Assembly (NCBI GenBank): GCA_023430825.1
Contig: JAEYYL010000436.1
Location: 1-24,550 of the forward strand
Origin: Verrucomicrobiota bacterium
GTDB lineage: Bacteria; Verrucomicrobiota; Verrucomicrobiia; Opitutales; Opitutaceae
Length of the DNA stretch: 24,550 nt
Direction: 5' to 3'
Position 1 is the stretch's first letter. Every line of letters starts with the position of its first letter. The notes beneath the pieces are model-generated. The model saw only the letters and a program-made list of their open reading frames with translations, made no database searches and was not told where the DNA came from. The position numbers and the translations under genes are program-made. This document shows positions 1 through 6,890 of this stretch, piece by piece.

Positions 1-188
1 AAGTCTCCGGCTCCGTCGACGACGTGTTGGGCAACTTGATCGGCGGCGTGCAAAGCGGCATGGGTTATCTCGGCGCCGCCAACCTCGCCCAGCTTCGCGC
101 GAAAGCCCGCTACATCCGCGTCAGCCCCGCGGGCCAGAAAGAAGCCGCCCCGCACGACGTGATCGAGGTCTCCACGCGCAAAAACTGA
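1..188 (+). CDS. guaB: IMP dehydrogenase, C-terminal fragment (cut by window start)
   Basis: Only the last 61 codons are present, read in the frame starting at base 3 and ending at TGA 186-188. The fragment contains GSVDDVLGNLIGGVQSGMGY and later AGQKEAAPHDV, which match the end of bacterial IMP dehydrogenase (family pattern GSVxDVLxQLxGGLRSGMGY ... HDV). The enzyme oxidises IMP to XMP with NAD+, the committed step to GMP, in the cytoplasm. The catalytic Cys loop and CBS domains lie outside the window. The next genes are a small HTH gene and a purA-like gene, so the two branches from IMP are adjacent here. GMP reductase is a related alternative, but this C-terminus fits IMPDH better. Confidence 0.9.
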   Translation, partial: VSGSVDDVLGNLIGGVQSGMGYLGAANLAQLRAKARYIRVSPAGQKEAAPHDVIEVSTRKN

Positions 189-261
189 CCCAGCTCCGCC
201 CCCCCCCGGCCCCTCCCGACCTAGCCAAGCGCCGCGTCGCCTCATTCTCTCCGCGCCAATC

Positions 262-290
262 CCGTTTGTCATCTAATAGATGACAAACGG
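262..290. promoter_or_regulatory. Palindrome copy 1 (candidate operator)
   Basis: Perfect 13-bp inverted repeat: left arm CCGTTTGTCATCT at 262-274, centre AAT, right arm at 278-290. The same half-site recurs at 457-477 and 886-912. No T-run follows. A dimeric-repressor operator is the preferred reading; a dispersed hairpin repeat is the alternative. Confidence 0.6.
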
Positions 291-438
291 CTCGCTCGGA
301 GCCCGTGGGTGGTCGGCACACGAAACGTTCCCGCTGCGGCCTTCACCCCGCCCTACTCATCGGGTTGTTGCTTCGCGTTCCAACCGCCGCGCCCCACCCT
401 CCGCCTTCATCTACTCGAAGCACCCGGATCCCCCACCT

Positions 439-468
439 CCGACAAATCGCCACCCGTTGTCATATAAT
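439..468 (+). promoter_or_regulatory. Candidate sigma70-type promoter of the HTH gene
   Basis: A perfect -10 hexamer TATAAT sits at 463-468, with CCGACA (4 of 6 matches to TTGACA) at 439-444 and an 18-bp spacer. Transcription would start near 475, about 30 bases before the chosen ATG at 506. The -10 box lies in the centre of palindrome copy 2, so a protein bound there would compete with RNA polymerase. Confidence 0.5.
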
Positions 469-477
469 AGATGACAA
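457..477. promoter_or_regulatory. Palindrome copy 2, overlapping the -10 box (candidate operator)
   Basis: TTGTCATAT (457-465), AAT, AGATGACAA (469-477): 9-bp arms with one mismatch (A464 against G470, where the other copies have C). The change from C to A is what creates the TATAAT hexamer. Its position on the probable promoter of the HTH gene suggests autoregulation. Confidence 0.6.
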
Positions 478-505
478 GCCGGCTCGCCTTCACCACGCTT
501 GGATC

Positions 506-865
506 ATGGACGGAGGATTCAATGCCCGGTTCAAGCATCTCGATCCGTTGGTCGCCGGCTTGGAAAAAGCAGCGCTGGCGACCGCGCGCGCTACGAAGAA
601 AGTTCAGCGCCTCCGCAATCCGCGAAAAAGCGGCGAGGCACTCCGCCCCGGCGCAAACACGCCGTTGTGGAACGAGCTCGCCAGCGCGTGCGCCCATCAT
701 CTGACCCGTCGCGGCGACAAGGTCCGCCTCGCGCGCATCCTCGGCATCTCGCGCCAACGCCTGCATCAACTGCTCGTCGCCCGGACCGCCTGTGCTGACG
801 CCGAGCGCACCCTGCAGCTGCTCACCTGGCTCGAAGCACGCAATCGCGGGAAATCTCCCGCGTGA
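506..865 (+). CDS. Small helix-turn-helix DNA-binding protein, candidate autoregulator
   Basis: A 119-residue cytoplasmic protein. Residues about 70-112 look like a HTH of the Cro/C1 (XRE) kind: VRLARILGISRQRLHQLLVA forms the two-helix core, followed by a leucine-rich helix (AERTLQLLTWLEARN). The N-terminal 60 residues are basic and unassigned. No sensor domain is visible. ATG 506 was chosen because it lies about 30 bases after the predicted start of transcription; the same frame is open upstream but has no better start. An ATG at 522 with a GGAGG ahead of it lies in another frame whose product looks random. Palindromes lie on both sides of the gene, one on its promoter. A role as repressor of its own gene, and perhaps of purA, is inference. 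I do not recognise a named family. Confidence 0.7.
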   Translation: MDGGFNARFKHLDPLVAGLEKAALATARATKKVQRLRNPRKSGEALRPGANTPLWNELASACAHHLTRRGDKVRLARILGISRQRLHQLLVARTACADAERTLQLLTWLEARNRGKSPA

Positions 866-885
866 CGGCGATGCGCCCCCCCACA

Positions 886-912
886 CGTTTGTCATCTATT
901 GGATGACAAACG
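886..912. promoter_or_regulatory. Palindrome copy 3, upstream of purA (candidate operator)
   Basis: CGTTTGTCATC (886-896), TATTG, GATGACAAACG (902-912): perfect 11-bp arms. The centre ATT is the complement of AAT in the other copies, so this copy is in opposite orientation. It lies 20 bases past the HTH stop and about 120 bases before the purA start. No T-tract follows. Confidence 0.6.
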
Positions 913-1034
913 GTCGGTGCGGTTGGCGCGCGGATTTTTGTTTTGCCCCGGCTCGCCCCGTCCGCTCTCTCCTGTTCCGCAACAGGGGTTTCGTTTTCGA
1001 ACCGGCTTCGGTTGCACGCTTCTACTCCGCAACC

Positions 1035-2576
1035 ATGTCTCTTCTCCCTTTTTCCAGCCAGCTCATCGCCGACGTCGGCATCTCTCTCGGCGACGAAGGC
1101 AAGGGCCGCCTCATCCCCGAAGTCGCCAACGAACTGCGCGACACCGGCGCTCCCGTCTCCGTCGTCCTGAAGGTCAACGGCGGCGCCAATTCCGGCCACA
1201 CCGCCGGCGGCGTGAAACTCAACCTGCTGCCCGCCGGCGTCGTCGTCCGTGACGCGGCGCACCTCTGCGTCGGCGCCGGCGTCGTCGCCGATCCGCGCAA
1301 ATTTCTCTGGGAAGCGCGCCCGCTCGAGAAAAAGGGCCACGCGATTCTCTCCCGCCTCCTCATCGACGAGCGCACGCTCGTCTCCGATCTCACGCATCGC
1401 CTGCTCGACCTCGCGTGGGAGGACTACCGCGTGAACATCCTCGGCGAGGAACCCCGCGGCTCCACCGGCCGCGGCATCACGCCCGCCTACCTCGACGAAG
1501 TCGGCCAGTGGCAGATCACCTACTCGGATTTTCTCGCCGGCCCCAACTACTTCGCGCGCAAACTCGCCCAACGCGCCGATCGCGCGCTCTGCGTGATCCA
1601 GCACGTCTGCCGCGTCTCGCCCGGCACCTTCGCGAGCTTCTTCGACAAGCTCACCACCGCCGAGCAGCGCGCCAACGCCGAAGCCATCGAGCTCGGTGTG
1701 TTCGACAAAAGCGAATTCGATTTCACCCGCTTCCGCGGCGACGAACCGTTCACGCTCAATCTCGAGGCGCTCACCGCCACCTATTGGGCCGCCGGCACCG
1801 CGCTCGCCCAAAACATCGGCGAGGTCCGCGAACTCATTCTGCGCGAACTCCGCGCCGGCCACACCATCATCGGCGAATTCGGCCAGGCCTACTGGCTCGA
1901 CAAACGTCACGGCTATTCGCCCAACGTCACCGCCTCGCACACGTTTACCCCGGAGTTCTTCGAGAGCGCCGGCATACCCGTGCAACGGATACACACTTTC
2001 GGCGTCGCCAAGGCCTACGACACGAAGGTCGGCACGCACACATTCCTCACGCAGATGGACGATGCCCACCCGCTCGCCGCGAAGCTCAAGCAGATCGAGT
2101 TCGGCACCAGCACCGGCCGCCAGCGCATGGTCGGCTGGTTCGACGCCGTCGAAAAGGGCGACGCCCTGCGCTACGGCGGTTTCCAGGATCTGATGCTCAA
2201 CAAATCCGACGCGCTCACGCACTCCGGCGAATGGTGCGGCGAACTCCTCATCTGCGTCGCTTACGAAGACGCCTCCGGCCAACGCTACAACCACGTCCCG
2301 CGCAACGAAGCCGTCCGCAAAACCCTGAAACCCGTTTACACGCGCCACCCCGGCTGGTCCGAAGACATTTCCAAAGTGCGCCATTTCGCGGACCTCCCGC
2401 GCAACGCGCAGCACTACGTCGCCGCGATGGTGAAGAGCATCCTCGACGTCGCCTACGCCGGCGAACCGTGGCCCGCCGCCGACAATCTGCCGAACCTGCG
2501 TTATCTCGGCGTCGGCCCCGAGCCGTCGCAAATCATCAAGGACGTCCCCGCCACCGCCGACCTCGTCCGCCTATAA
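1035..2576 (+). CDS. purA: Adenylosuccinate synthetase, divergent long form
   Basis: 513 residues, against about 430 for typical PurA. The enzyme joins IMP and aspartate using GTP, the first step from IMP to AMP. Recognisable motifs in order: GDEGKGR (19-25, with the catalytic Asp), GGANSGHT (49-56, with the catalytic His), STGRGITPAY (143-152), GQAYWLDKRHG (283-293, the usual EGAQG region), then AYDTKVGTHTF and GTSTGRQRMVGWFD (357-370). Several positions differ from the family norm: the arginine-rich ARRGLR stretch after the TGRGIGPAY motif is GQWQIT here, and the aspartate-binding loop GRxRR reads GRQRM. ATG 1035 precedes the first motif by 18 residues; upstream codons in the same frame have no family resemblance. 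Phage-type PurZ is less likely because the Asp in GDEGKG is kept. Confidence 0.85.
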   Translation: MSLLPFSSQLIADVGISLGDEGKGRLIPEVANELRDTGAPVSVVLKVNGGANSGHTAGGVKLNLLPAGVVVRDAAHLCVGAGVVADPRKFLWEARPLEKKGHAILSRLLIDERTLVSDLTHRLLDLAWEDYRVNILGEEPRGSTGRGITPAYLDEVGQWQITYSDFLAGPNYFARKLAQRADRALCVIQHVCRVSPGTFASFFDKLTTAEQRANAEAIELGVFDKSEFDFTRFRGDEPFTLNLEALTATYWAAGTALAQNIGEVRELILRELRAGHTIIGEFGQAYWLDKRHGYSPNVTASHTFTPEFFESAGIPVQRIHTFGVAKAYDTKVGTHTFLTQMDDAHPLAAKLKQIEFGTSTGRQRMVGWFDAVEKGDALRYGGFQDLMLNKSDALTHSGEWCGELLICVAYEDASGQRYNHVPRNEAVRKTLKPVYTRHPGWSEDISKVRHFADLPRNAQHYVAAMVKSILDVAYAGEPWPAADNLPNLRYLGVGPEPSQIIKDVPATADLVRL

Positions 2577-2583
2577 AAGGTGG

Positions 2584-2605
2584 AGCCCGACGTCTTCGTC
2601 GGGCT
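2584..2605. terminator. Hairpin between convergent purA and folC
   Basis: Perfect 9-bp stem AGCCCGACG (2584-2592) / CGTCGGGCT (2597-2605) with loop TCTT, in the 31-bp gap between the two stop codons. It could stop transcription from both sides, although no long T-run follows on either strand. Its GGTGGAGC lead resembles the GGTAGGAGC lead of the hairpin repeats at 6291 and 18425, so it may be a member of that repeat family. Confidence 0.5.
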
Positions 2606-2607
2606 GA

Positions 2608-3885
2608 TCACCCGCGCGCCCCGATGCGCGCCATCACGTCTCCGACCAGATAAACCGACCCCGTCACCACGACGGTGTCGCCGTCCGCGCCAATCGCACA
2701 CGCATCGCCGCCCGGAAAAATCTCGTCGATCTCTCCGCGCACGACGCGTCCGCCGAAATTCTTCGGCACCAGCGCTTCCAGTTCCGCGTGGCCGCTCGCG
2801 CGCGGCTGATCCGGCACCACGAGCCAGATTTCCTTCGCGTGCCGCGAAACGCTCGCGACCAACGGCCGCGCCCGCTCCACGCCGAGCACGCCGAGCACCA
2901 CGATGGGCGCGCGGCCCGTTTCCGCCTTCAGTCGCGCGAGATTCGCCTCGAGCACCGCCGCGCCTTCCGGATTGTGCGACGCGTCGAGCACCACCTCGCG
3001 CGCGCCCACCCGCGTCCGTTGCCAACGCCCCGGCCAGACGACGGCGTGCAATCCGTCGCGCAGTCTCTCGCTGGTGATTTCCCACCGCGGCCCCAGCGCC
3101 CGCAGCGCCAGCGTCGCCGTCGCCGCATTCCAGCGCTGAAAATCGCCCGCGAGGTTCGTCGTCGGATAACGCGCCAGCTCGTCGCCGAATTCCTCGCGCA
3201 CCGATAGCACCGGCGCGCTGCGCGCTTCCGCCGTCGCGCGAATCACCGGCTCCGCCTCCGGCGGCACACGCCCCATTACCACCGGCACGCCCGGTTTCAC
3301 AATGCCGGCCTTCGCCTTCGCAATCAGCTCGATCGTTTGGCCCAGCCACTCACAGTGATCCAGTCCGATCGACGTGATGACGCTCACCTCCGGCGTCACG
3401 ATGTTCGTCGCATCGAATTCGCCGCCCAGCCCCACCTCGATCACCGCGATGTCGCACCGCTTCCGCGCGAACTGCAGCAGGCCCATCGCCGTCATGAACT
3501 CGAAAAAACTCGCCCGGTCCTCCGCGCCGTCACGGCGCGCGATCCGATCCGCCACCGGATCAAGTTCCTCCACGAAAGCGACCACCTCCGCTTCCGTCAG
3601 CGGCACGCGATTCACCTGCACGCGTTCGCCGAGATGCACCAGGTGCGGCGACGTAAACAGTCCCACGCGCCATCCCGCCGTGCGCAGCATCGCCTCGATC
3701 ATCGCCGAGACAGAGCCTTTGCCATTCGTGCCCGCCACATGCACCACCGGCACCGCGCGTTCCGGATGCCCCAACTCGGCCGCCAGCGGTCGCATCCGGT
3801 CGATGCCGAGTTTCTTCCCCCGGGGTTTCAGCCCGAAAAGATACTCGGCCACGGCGGCGTATCCATTTCGCCACTCCGCGCTCAT
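2608..3885 (-). CDS. folC: Bifunctional folylpolyglutamate synthase / dihydrofolate synthase
   Basis: 425 residues, the usual length. This Mur-ligase-type enzyme uses ATP to add glutamate to dihydropteroate and to folates in the cytoplasm. The P-loop VAGTNGKGS is at residues 50-58, TSPHLVHLGERVQVN follows, EVGLGGEFDATN marks the metal/nucleotide site, and the C-terminal domain has LDASHNPEGA. The start ATG (complement 3885-3883) lies 23 bases after the accD stop, so folC is the last gene of the minus-strand cluster. Whether it has one or both activities cannot be read from the sequence. Confidence 0.95.
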   Translation of the reverse strand: MSAEWRNGYAAVAEYLFGLKPRGKKLGIDRMRPLAAELGHPERAVPVVHVAGTNGKGSVSAMIEAMLRTAGWRVGLFTSPHLVHLGERVQVNRVPLTEAEVVAFVEELDPVADRIARRDGAEDRASFFEFMTAMGLLQFARKRCDIAVIEVGLGGEFDATNIVTPEVSVITSIGLDHCEWLGQTIELIAKAKAGIVKPGVPVVMGRVPPEAEPVIRATAEARSAPVLSVREEFGDELARYPTTNLAGDFQRWNAATATLALRALGPRWEITSERLRDGLHAVVWPGRWQRTRVGAREVVLDASHNPEGAAVLEANLARLKAETGRAPIVVLGVLGVERARPLVASVSRHAKEIWLVVPDQPRASGHAELEALVPKNFGGRVVRGEIDEIFPGGDACAIGADGDTVVVTGSVYLVGDVMARIGARG

Positions 3886-3908
3886 CGCGAAAACTCAGCG
3901 ATCGCTCG

Positions 3909-4787
3909 TCAATTCCCCGCCGCGGCGAGCTGAGCGGGACTCGCCTTCTTCACATACAACGCGAGCAGCAGCTCGTGCAGCCGATCGCGCATTTCCAACC
4001 GGCTCACGATCTGATCGACCAGACCGTGCTTCAGCAGAAACTCCGACGTCTGGAATCCCGCCGGCAGCGTCTGCTTCGTCGTGTCCTTGATCACGCGCGG
4101 ACCCGCAAAACCGATCAGCGCGCCCGGCTCCGCGAGAATCACGTCGCCCAGCGTCGCATAACTCGCCGACACGCCGCCGGTCGTCGGATGCGTGAGCACC
4201 GAGATGTAGGGCAGCTTCGCTTCCGCCAGCCGGCCGAGCGCCGCGCTCGTCTTCGCCATCTGCATCAACGAAAGAATTCCCTCCTGCATCCGCGCGCCGC
4301 CCGACGTGCTGAAAATGATGCACGGAATCTTTCGCTTCACCGCGACTTCGATCGCGCGCGTGATTTTTTCACCCGCCGCCGATCCGAGCGTGCCGCCGCA
4401 AAAACGAAAATCCATCACCGCCAGCGACACCTCGATGCCGTGAATTTTTCCCGTGCCCGTGATCACCGCCTCGGGCAATCCGCTCTCCTTCTCGTATTTC
4501 TTGATGCGCGTCGGATACGGCGCGGAATCGACGAACTGCAGCGGATCGCCCGAACGGATGCTCGCATCCGCCTCCACGAACGATCCCTCGTCGACCAGCT
4601 TCGCGATGCGCTGCCGCGCTCCGATCGGAAAATGATGGCCGCTCTTCGGCACCACCATCTGGTTGTCCTCGATCTCCTTCGTGAACACCGCCTCGCCCGA
4701 AAGCGGATCTTTCGTGTAGATGCCCTGCGGGATTTCTTTCTTGCGCGTGCGACGGACCGTGTAGGTCGGTTTGTTGAAATGACTCAT
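3909..4787 (-). CDS. accD: Acetyl-CoA carboxylase carboxyltransferase beta subunit lacking the zinc ribbon cysteines
   Basis: 292 residues. AccD with AccA transfers CO2 from carboxybiotin to acetyl-CoA, giving malonyl-CoA for fatty-acid synthesis. The crotonase-like core is well kept: SGGARMQEGILSLMQMAKTS, LPYISVLTHPTTGGVSASYA and AEPGALIGFAGPRVI. The N-terminal zinc ribbon is altered. Where the family has TKCxxC and CPKC, this protein has TKDPLSG (Asp27, Ser30) and VPKSG (Val46, Ser49), so all four zinc ligands are missing while the surrounding fold sequence (IPQGIYTK, GHHFPIGARQRI, LVDEGSF) is preserved. The start lies 5 bases after the comF stop and folC follows after 23. No accA is seen in the window. 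Confidence 0.93.
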   Translation of the reverse strand: MSHFNKPTYTVRRTRKKEIPQGIYTKDPLSGEAVFTKEIEDNQMVVPKSGHHFPIGARQRIAKLVDEGSFVEADASIRSGDPLQFVDSAPYPTRIKKYEKESGLPEAVITGTGKIHGIEVSLAVMDFRFCGGTLGSAAGEKITRAIEVAVKRKIPCIIFSTSGGARMQEGILSLMQMAKTSAALGRLAEAKLPYISVLTHPTTGGVSASYATLGDVILAEPGALIGFAGPRVIKDTTKQTLPAGFQTSEFLLKHGLVDQIVSRLEMRDRLHELLLALYVKKASPAQLAAAGN

Positions 4788-4792
4788 GAGAT

Positions 4793-5530
4793 TTAGCCGT
4801 GTCCGAAAGTGACCACGTTGAGGTTCACGCCACCCGCCCGTCGCAGCACGAGCGCGCAGCTGTTGAGAGTGGAGCCCGTCGTGAAAACGTCATCGACCAG
4901 GAGGTAATGGTGGCCGGGACTTATGACTGCGCCGGAAGCCAGTGCAAAGGCATTTTTGAGATTCGCCTGCCGCGTTCGCCGGTCGTGGTGCGTCTGCGAA
5001 ACGGTGTCCACCGTCCGCTTCAGCCACCGTTCCACCCGCGCCCCGCCACCCGCCGCGCGCGCCAGCGCCGCCGCGATCAATTCGCTCTGGTTGTAGGTGC
5101 GCTCGCGCAGTTTGCGCGGGTGCAACGGCACCGGCACGAGGATCGCGCCGCGCGCCAGTTCCACCACATGCGTCGCCCGCCGGAAGATCGCCTCCATGTC
5201 CTCCACCACGTGCAGCCCGCGATGGTATTTCAACTCGTGCACGAGCGAGCGCCCCGGTCCTTTGAGCAACACCGCCGTGCGGCCTTCGTTGAACGCAGGC
5301 GCCAATCCTTCGCAATGCGGACACAGCCGCTCGCCCTCGACCACGCCGAAAAACGGATGCCCGCAGGTCGTGCAATGCGGCGGCTTCACGTAGTCGAGCT
5401 GTCCCGCACACTTCGCGCACAGATGCCGGAACCCGCTCGTCTCCTCCACCAACCCGCGGCAGTGCACACACGTCGGTGGAAAAACGACATCGCCGAACCC
5501 GCGCAGCCATCGGCCGACCGTCGCATTCAT
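4793..5530 (-). CDS. comF: ComF family phosphoribosyltransferase-like protein
   Basis: 245 residues from ATG 5530. An N-terminal zinc-binding part carries four CxxC pairs (CVHC, CAKC, CTTC, CPHC) within about the first 80 residues. A phosphoribosyltransferase fold follows with the PRPP-binding motif YLLVDDVFTTGST near the C-terminus. ComF proteins take part in DNA uptake and recombination in some bacteria; the reaction is not settled. A TTG at 5536 in the same frame would overlap the truA TGA (5535-5533), whereas the ATG lies 2 bases after it; either way the genes look translationally linked. accD follows 5 bases downstream. Other competence genes are not seen. Confidence 0.85.
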   Translation of the reverse strand: MNATVGRWLRGFGDVVFPPTCVHCRGLVEETSGFRHLCAKCAGQLDYVKPPHCTTCGHPFFGVVEGERLCPHCEGLAPAFNEGRTAVLLKGPGRSLVHELKYHRGLHVVEDMEAIFRRATHVVELARGAILVPVPLHPRKLRERTYNQSELIAAALARAAGGGARVERWLKRTVDTVSQTHHDRRTRQANLKNAFALASGAVISPGHHYLLVDDVFTTGSTLNSCALVLRRAGGVNLNVVTFGHG

Positions 5531-5532
5531 CG

Positions 5533-6276
5533 TCAATAAAACACCTTCACCAGAAACAGTCCTTGCGGCGGCGCCGTCTGCACGAGCGCCGTCCGCTCGC
5601 GCGACACGAGAATTTCGCGCACCTGCTTCGCCGTCAGTTTTCCTTCGCCCGCCGCCACCAGCACCCCCGCCAGGCTGCGCACCATTTTATAGAGAAACCC
5701 GTCCGCCTCCGCCGCGATCTTCACCCGCCGCCCGCGCTGCGTCACATCGAGCCGGCGCAACTCCCGCACCGTATCCTCGCGCGCGGGACCGTTCAGCGCG
5801 GTGAACGCGCGAAAATCATGCCGCCCGCGCAACACCTCCGCCGCCGCCCGCATCGCCGCGATATCGAGCGGACGGAAAAACGGCCAGCAATACGGCCGTG
5901 TAAACGGATCCGCGTCGCCCCGGTGAACGTGATACTCATAGCGCTTTCCCTTCGCCTGAAACCGCGCGTGAAATTCCGGCGACACCGCGCGCACCGATTT
6001 CACCTGGATCGCCGCCGGCAGCCCGATGCGAAACGCCGCGAGCAGTTTCTCCGGGCCATGCCGCCACGCCGCGTCGAAATGAAACACCTGCCCAAGCGCG
6101 TGCACCCCCGCATCGGTGCGCCCGCTCCCGTGAATCCGCCGCGCCTCGCCGAAGATCTGCGAGATCCGCGCCTCGATCACATCCTGCACCGCGTTCGATC
6201 CCGCCTGGCTCTGCCAGCCCGCGAAGTGCCCGCCGTCATACGCGCACACACATTTCCACCGCTGCGTGGTATTCAT
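5533..6276 (-). CDS. truA: tRNA pseudouridine(38-40) synthase TruA
   Basis: 247 residues, the normal size. TruA isomerises uridines 38-40 in the anticodon arm of many tRNAs. The catalytic Asp55 lies in GSGRTDAGVHALGQV, the N-terminus has CAYDGGHFAGWQ, and FLYKMVRSLAGVLV with GEG near the end are typical of the family. ATG 6276 begins MNTTQRWKCVCAYDGG, which fits family starts. A 99-bp gap with a hairpin repeat separates it from ruvX upstream, and comF starts at its stop codon. Confidence 0.95.
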   Translation of the reverse strand: MNTTQRWKCVCAYDGGHFAGWQSQAGSNAVQDVIEARISQIFGEARRIHGSGRTDAGVHALGQVFHFDAAWRHGPEKLLAAFRIGLPAAIQVKSVRAVSPEFHARFQAKGKRYEYHVHRGDADPFTRPYCWPFFRPLDIAAMRAAAEVLRGRHDFRAFTALNGPAREDTVRELRRLDVTQRGRRVKIAAEADGFLYKMVRSLAGVLVAAGEGKLTAKQVREILVSRERTALVQTAPPQGLFLVKVFY

Positions 6277-6290
6277 CCGCGTGCCTCTGA

Positions 6291-6314
6291 GGTAGGAGCC
6301 TGCTTGCAGGCGAT
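6291..6314 (+). repeat. GTAG-type hairpin repeat in the ruvX-truA gap
   Basis: GGTAGGAG followed by the stem GCCTGC (6298-6303) TT GCAGGC (6306-6311) and CGAT. A close relative is at 18425-18448, including the GTAGGAG lead and the GCAGGCGAT tail. It lies in the 99-bp gap inside the minus-strand cluster. A short dispersed palindromic (REP-like) element is the likely reading. Confidence 0.6.
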
Positions 6315-6375
6315 GGGACGTGACGTCGTCGTTAACATTTTCGAATCCCTGAACATCGCGGGAGCGAGCACGATC

Positions 6376-6813
6376 CTAACTTTCGTTCTCCTCCTGCAGC
6401 AGCGGCGGCATCCGCTGATCCAAAAAATCCTGCAGAATCAACGTCGCCGAACGCGAGTCGATCAACCCGCTCGCCCGCACGTCGCGCCGCTTCGCCTTCG
6501 CGATCGTCGACTCCGCTTCATAACTCGTCAGCCGTTCGTCGACCAGGTGCACCGGCACGCCGAGCTCCGCGCGCAACTTCGCCGCGACCGCCTCCGCTTC
6601 CTTCGCCTTCGGCCCGATCGAGTCGTCCATGTTCAACGGATGCCCCACCACCACATCGGTCACGCGCCGCAGCCGCGCCATCCCGATCAGCGCCTCCCAG
6701 CGACGCGCCGGATCGCTCTCCACGAGCGCGGGCAACGGCGTCGCCACGCCGAGTTCGTCGCCGAACGCGAGCCCGATGCGGCGGGTGCCATAGTCGATGC
6801 CGAGACAACGCAT
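6376..6813 (-). CDS. ruvX: Putative pre-16S rRNA nuclease / Holliday junction resolvase-like protein YqgF
   Basis: 145 residues with an RNase H-like fold. The start GIDYGTRRIGLAFGD carries the first acidic residue (Asp7); VVGHPLNMD, VHLVDERLTSYEAE and the late GLIDSRSATLILQDFLD hold the others. The family matures the 5' end of 16S rRNA and resembles RuvC resolvases. It is the first gene of the minus-strand cluster, 77 bases from the divergent E1-like gene, so the promoter is probably in that short gap; I see no clear hexamers there. Confidence 0.92.
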   Translation of the reverse strand: MRCLGIDYGTRRIGLAFGDELGVATPLPALVESDPARRWEALIGMARLRRVTDVVVGHPLNMDDSIGPKAKEAEAVAAKLRAELGVPVHLVDERLTSYEAESTIAKAKRRDVRASGLIDSRSATLILQDFLDQRMPPLLQEENES

Positions 6814-6890
6814 CGCGCGATTTCGCCCGCGCCGCCGCCGCGGTGCAATTTCATTTGCGCGGCTCCGCGACCGACGCGAACTTCGCCCCG

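Larger units (their letters stand above)
189..505. other. 317-bp gap between guaB and the HTH gene
   Basis: No convincing gene lies here; the open frames are short and their codon use does not match the neighbours. The gap holds two of the three copies of the TTGTCATCT palindrome (262-290 and 457-477) and a promoter-like -10 box inside the second. No T-tract follows the first palindrome, so it does not look like a classical guaB terminator. Confidence 0.6.

Noticed and set aside
262..290. guaB transcription terminator
   Set aside because: A strong stem, but no T-run follows and the same sequence occurs twice more at promoter-like places.
522..704. Alternative gene starting at ATG 522 after GGAGG
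   Set aside because: Good ribosome-binding site spacing, but the frame gives a Ser/Arg-rich product with no motif and lies inside the HTH gene in another frame.
822..2531. 569-codon open frame antisense to purA
   Set aside because: Composition is that of antisense GC-rich coding DNA, with no recognisable motif, and purA motifs are clear on the plus strand.
1035..2576. PurZ-type (diaminopurine) synthase
   Set aside because: The catalytic Asp in GDEGKG is kept, whereas phage PurZ is known for replacing it, and there is no phage context.
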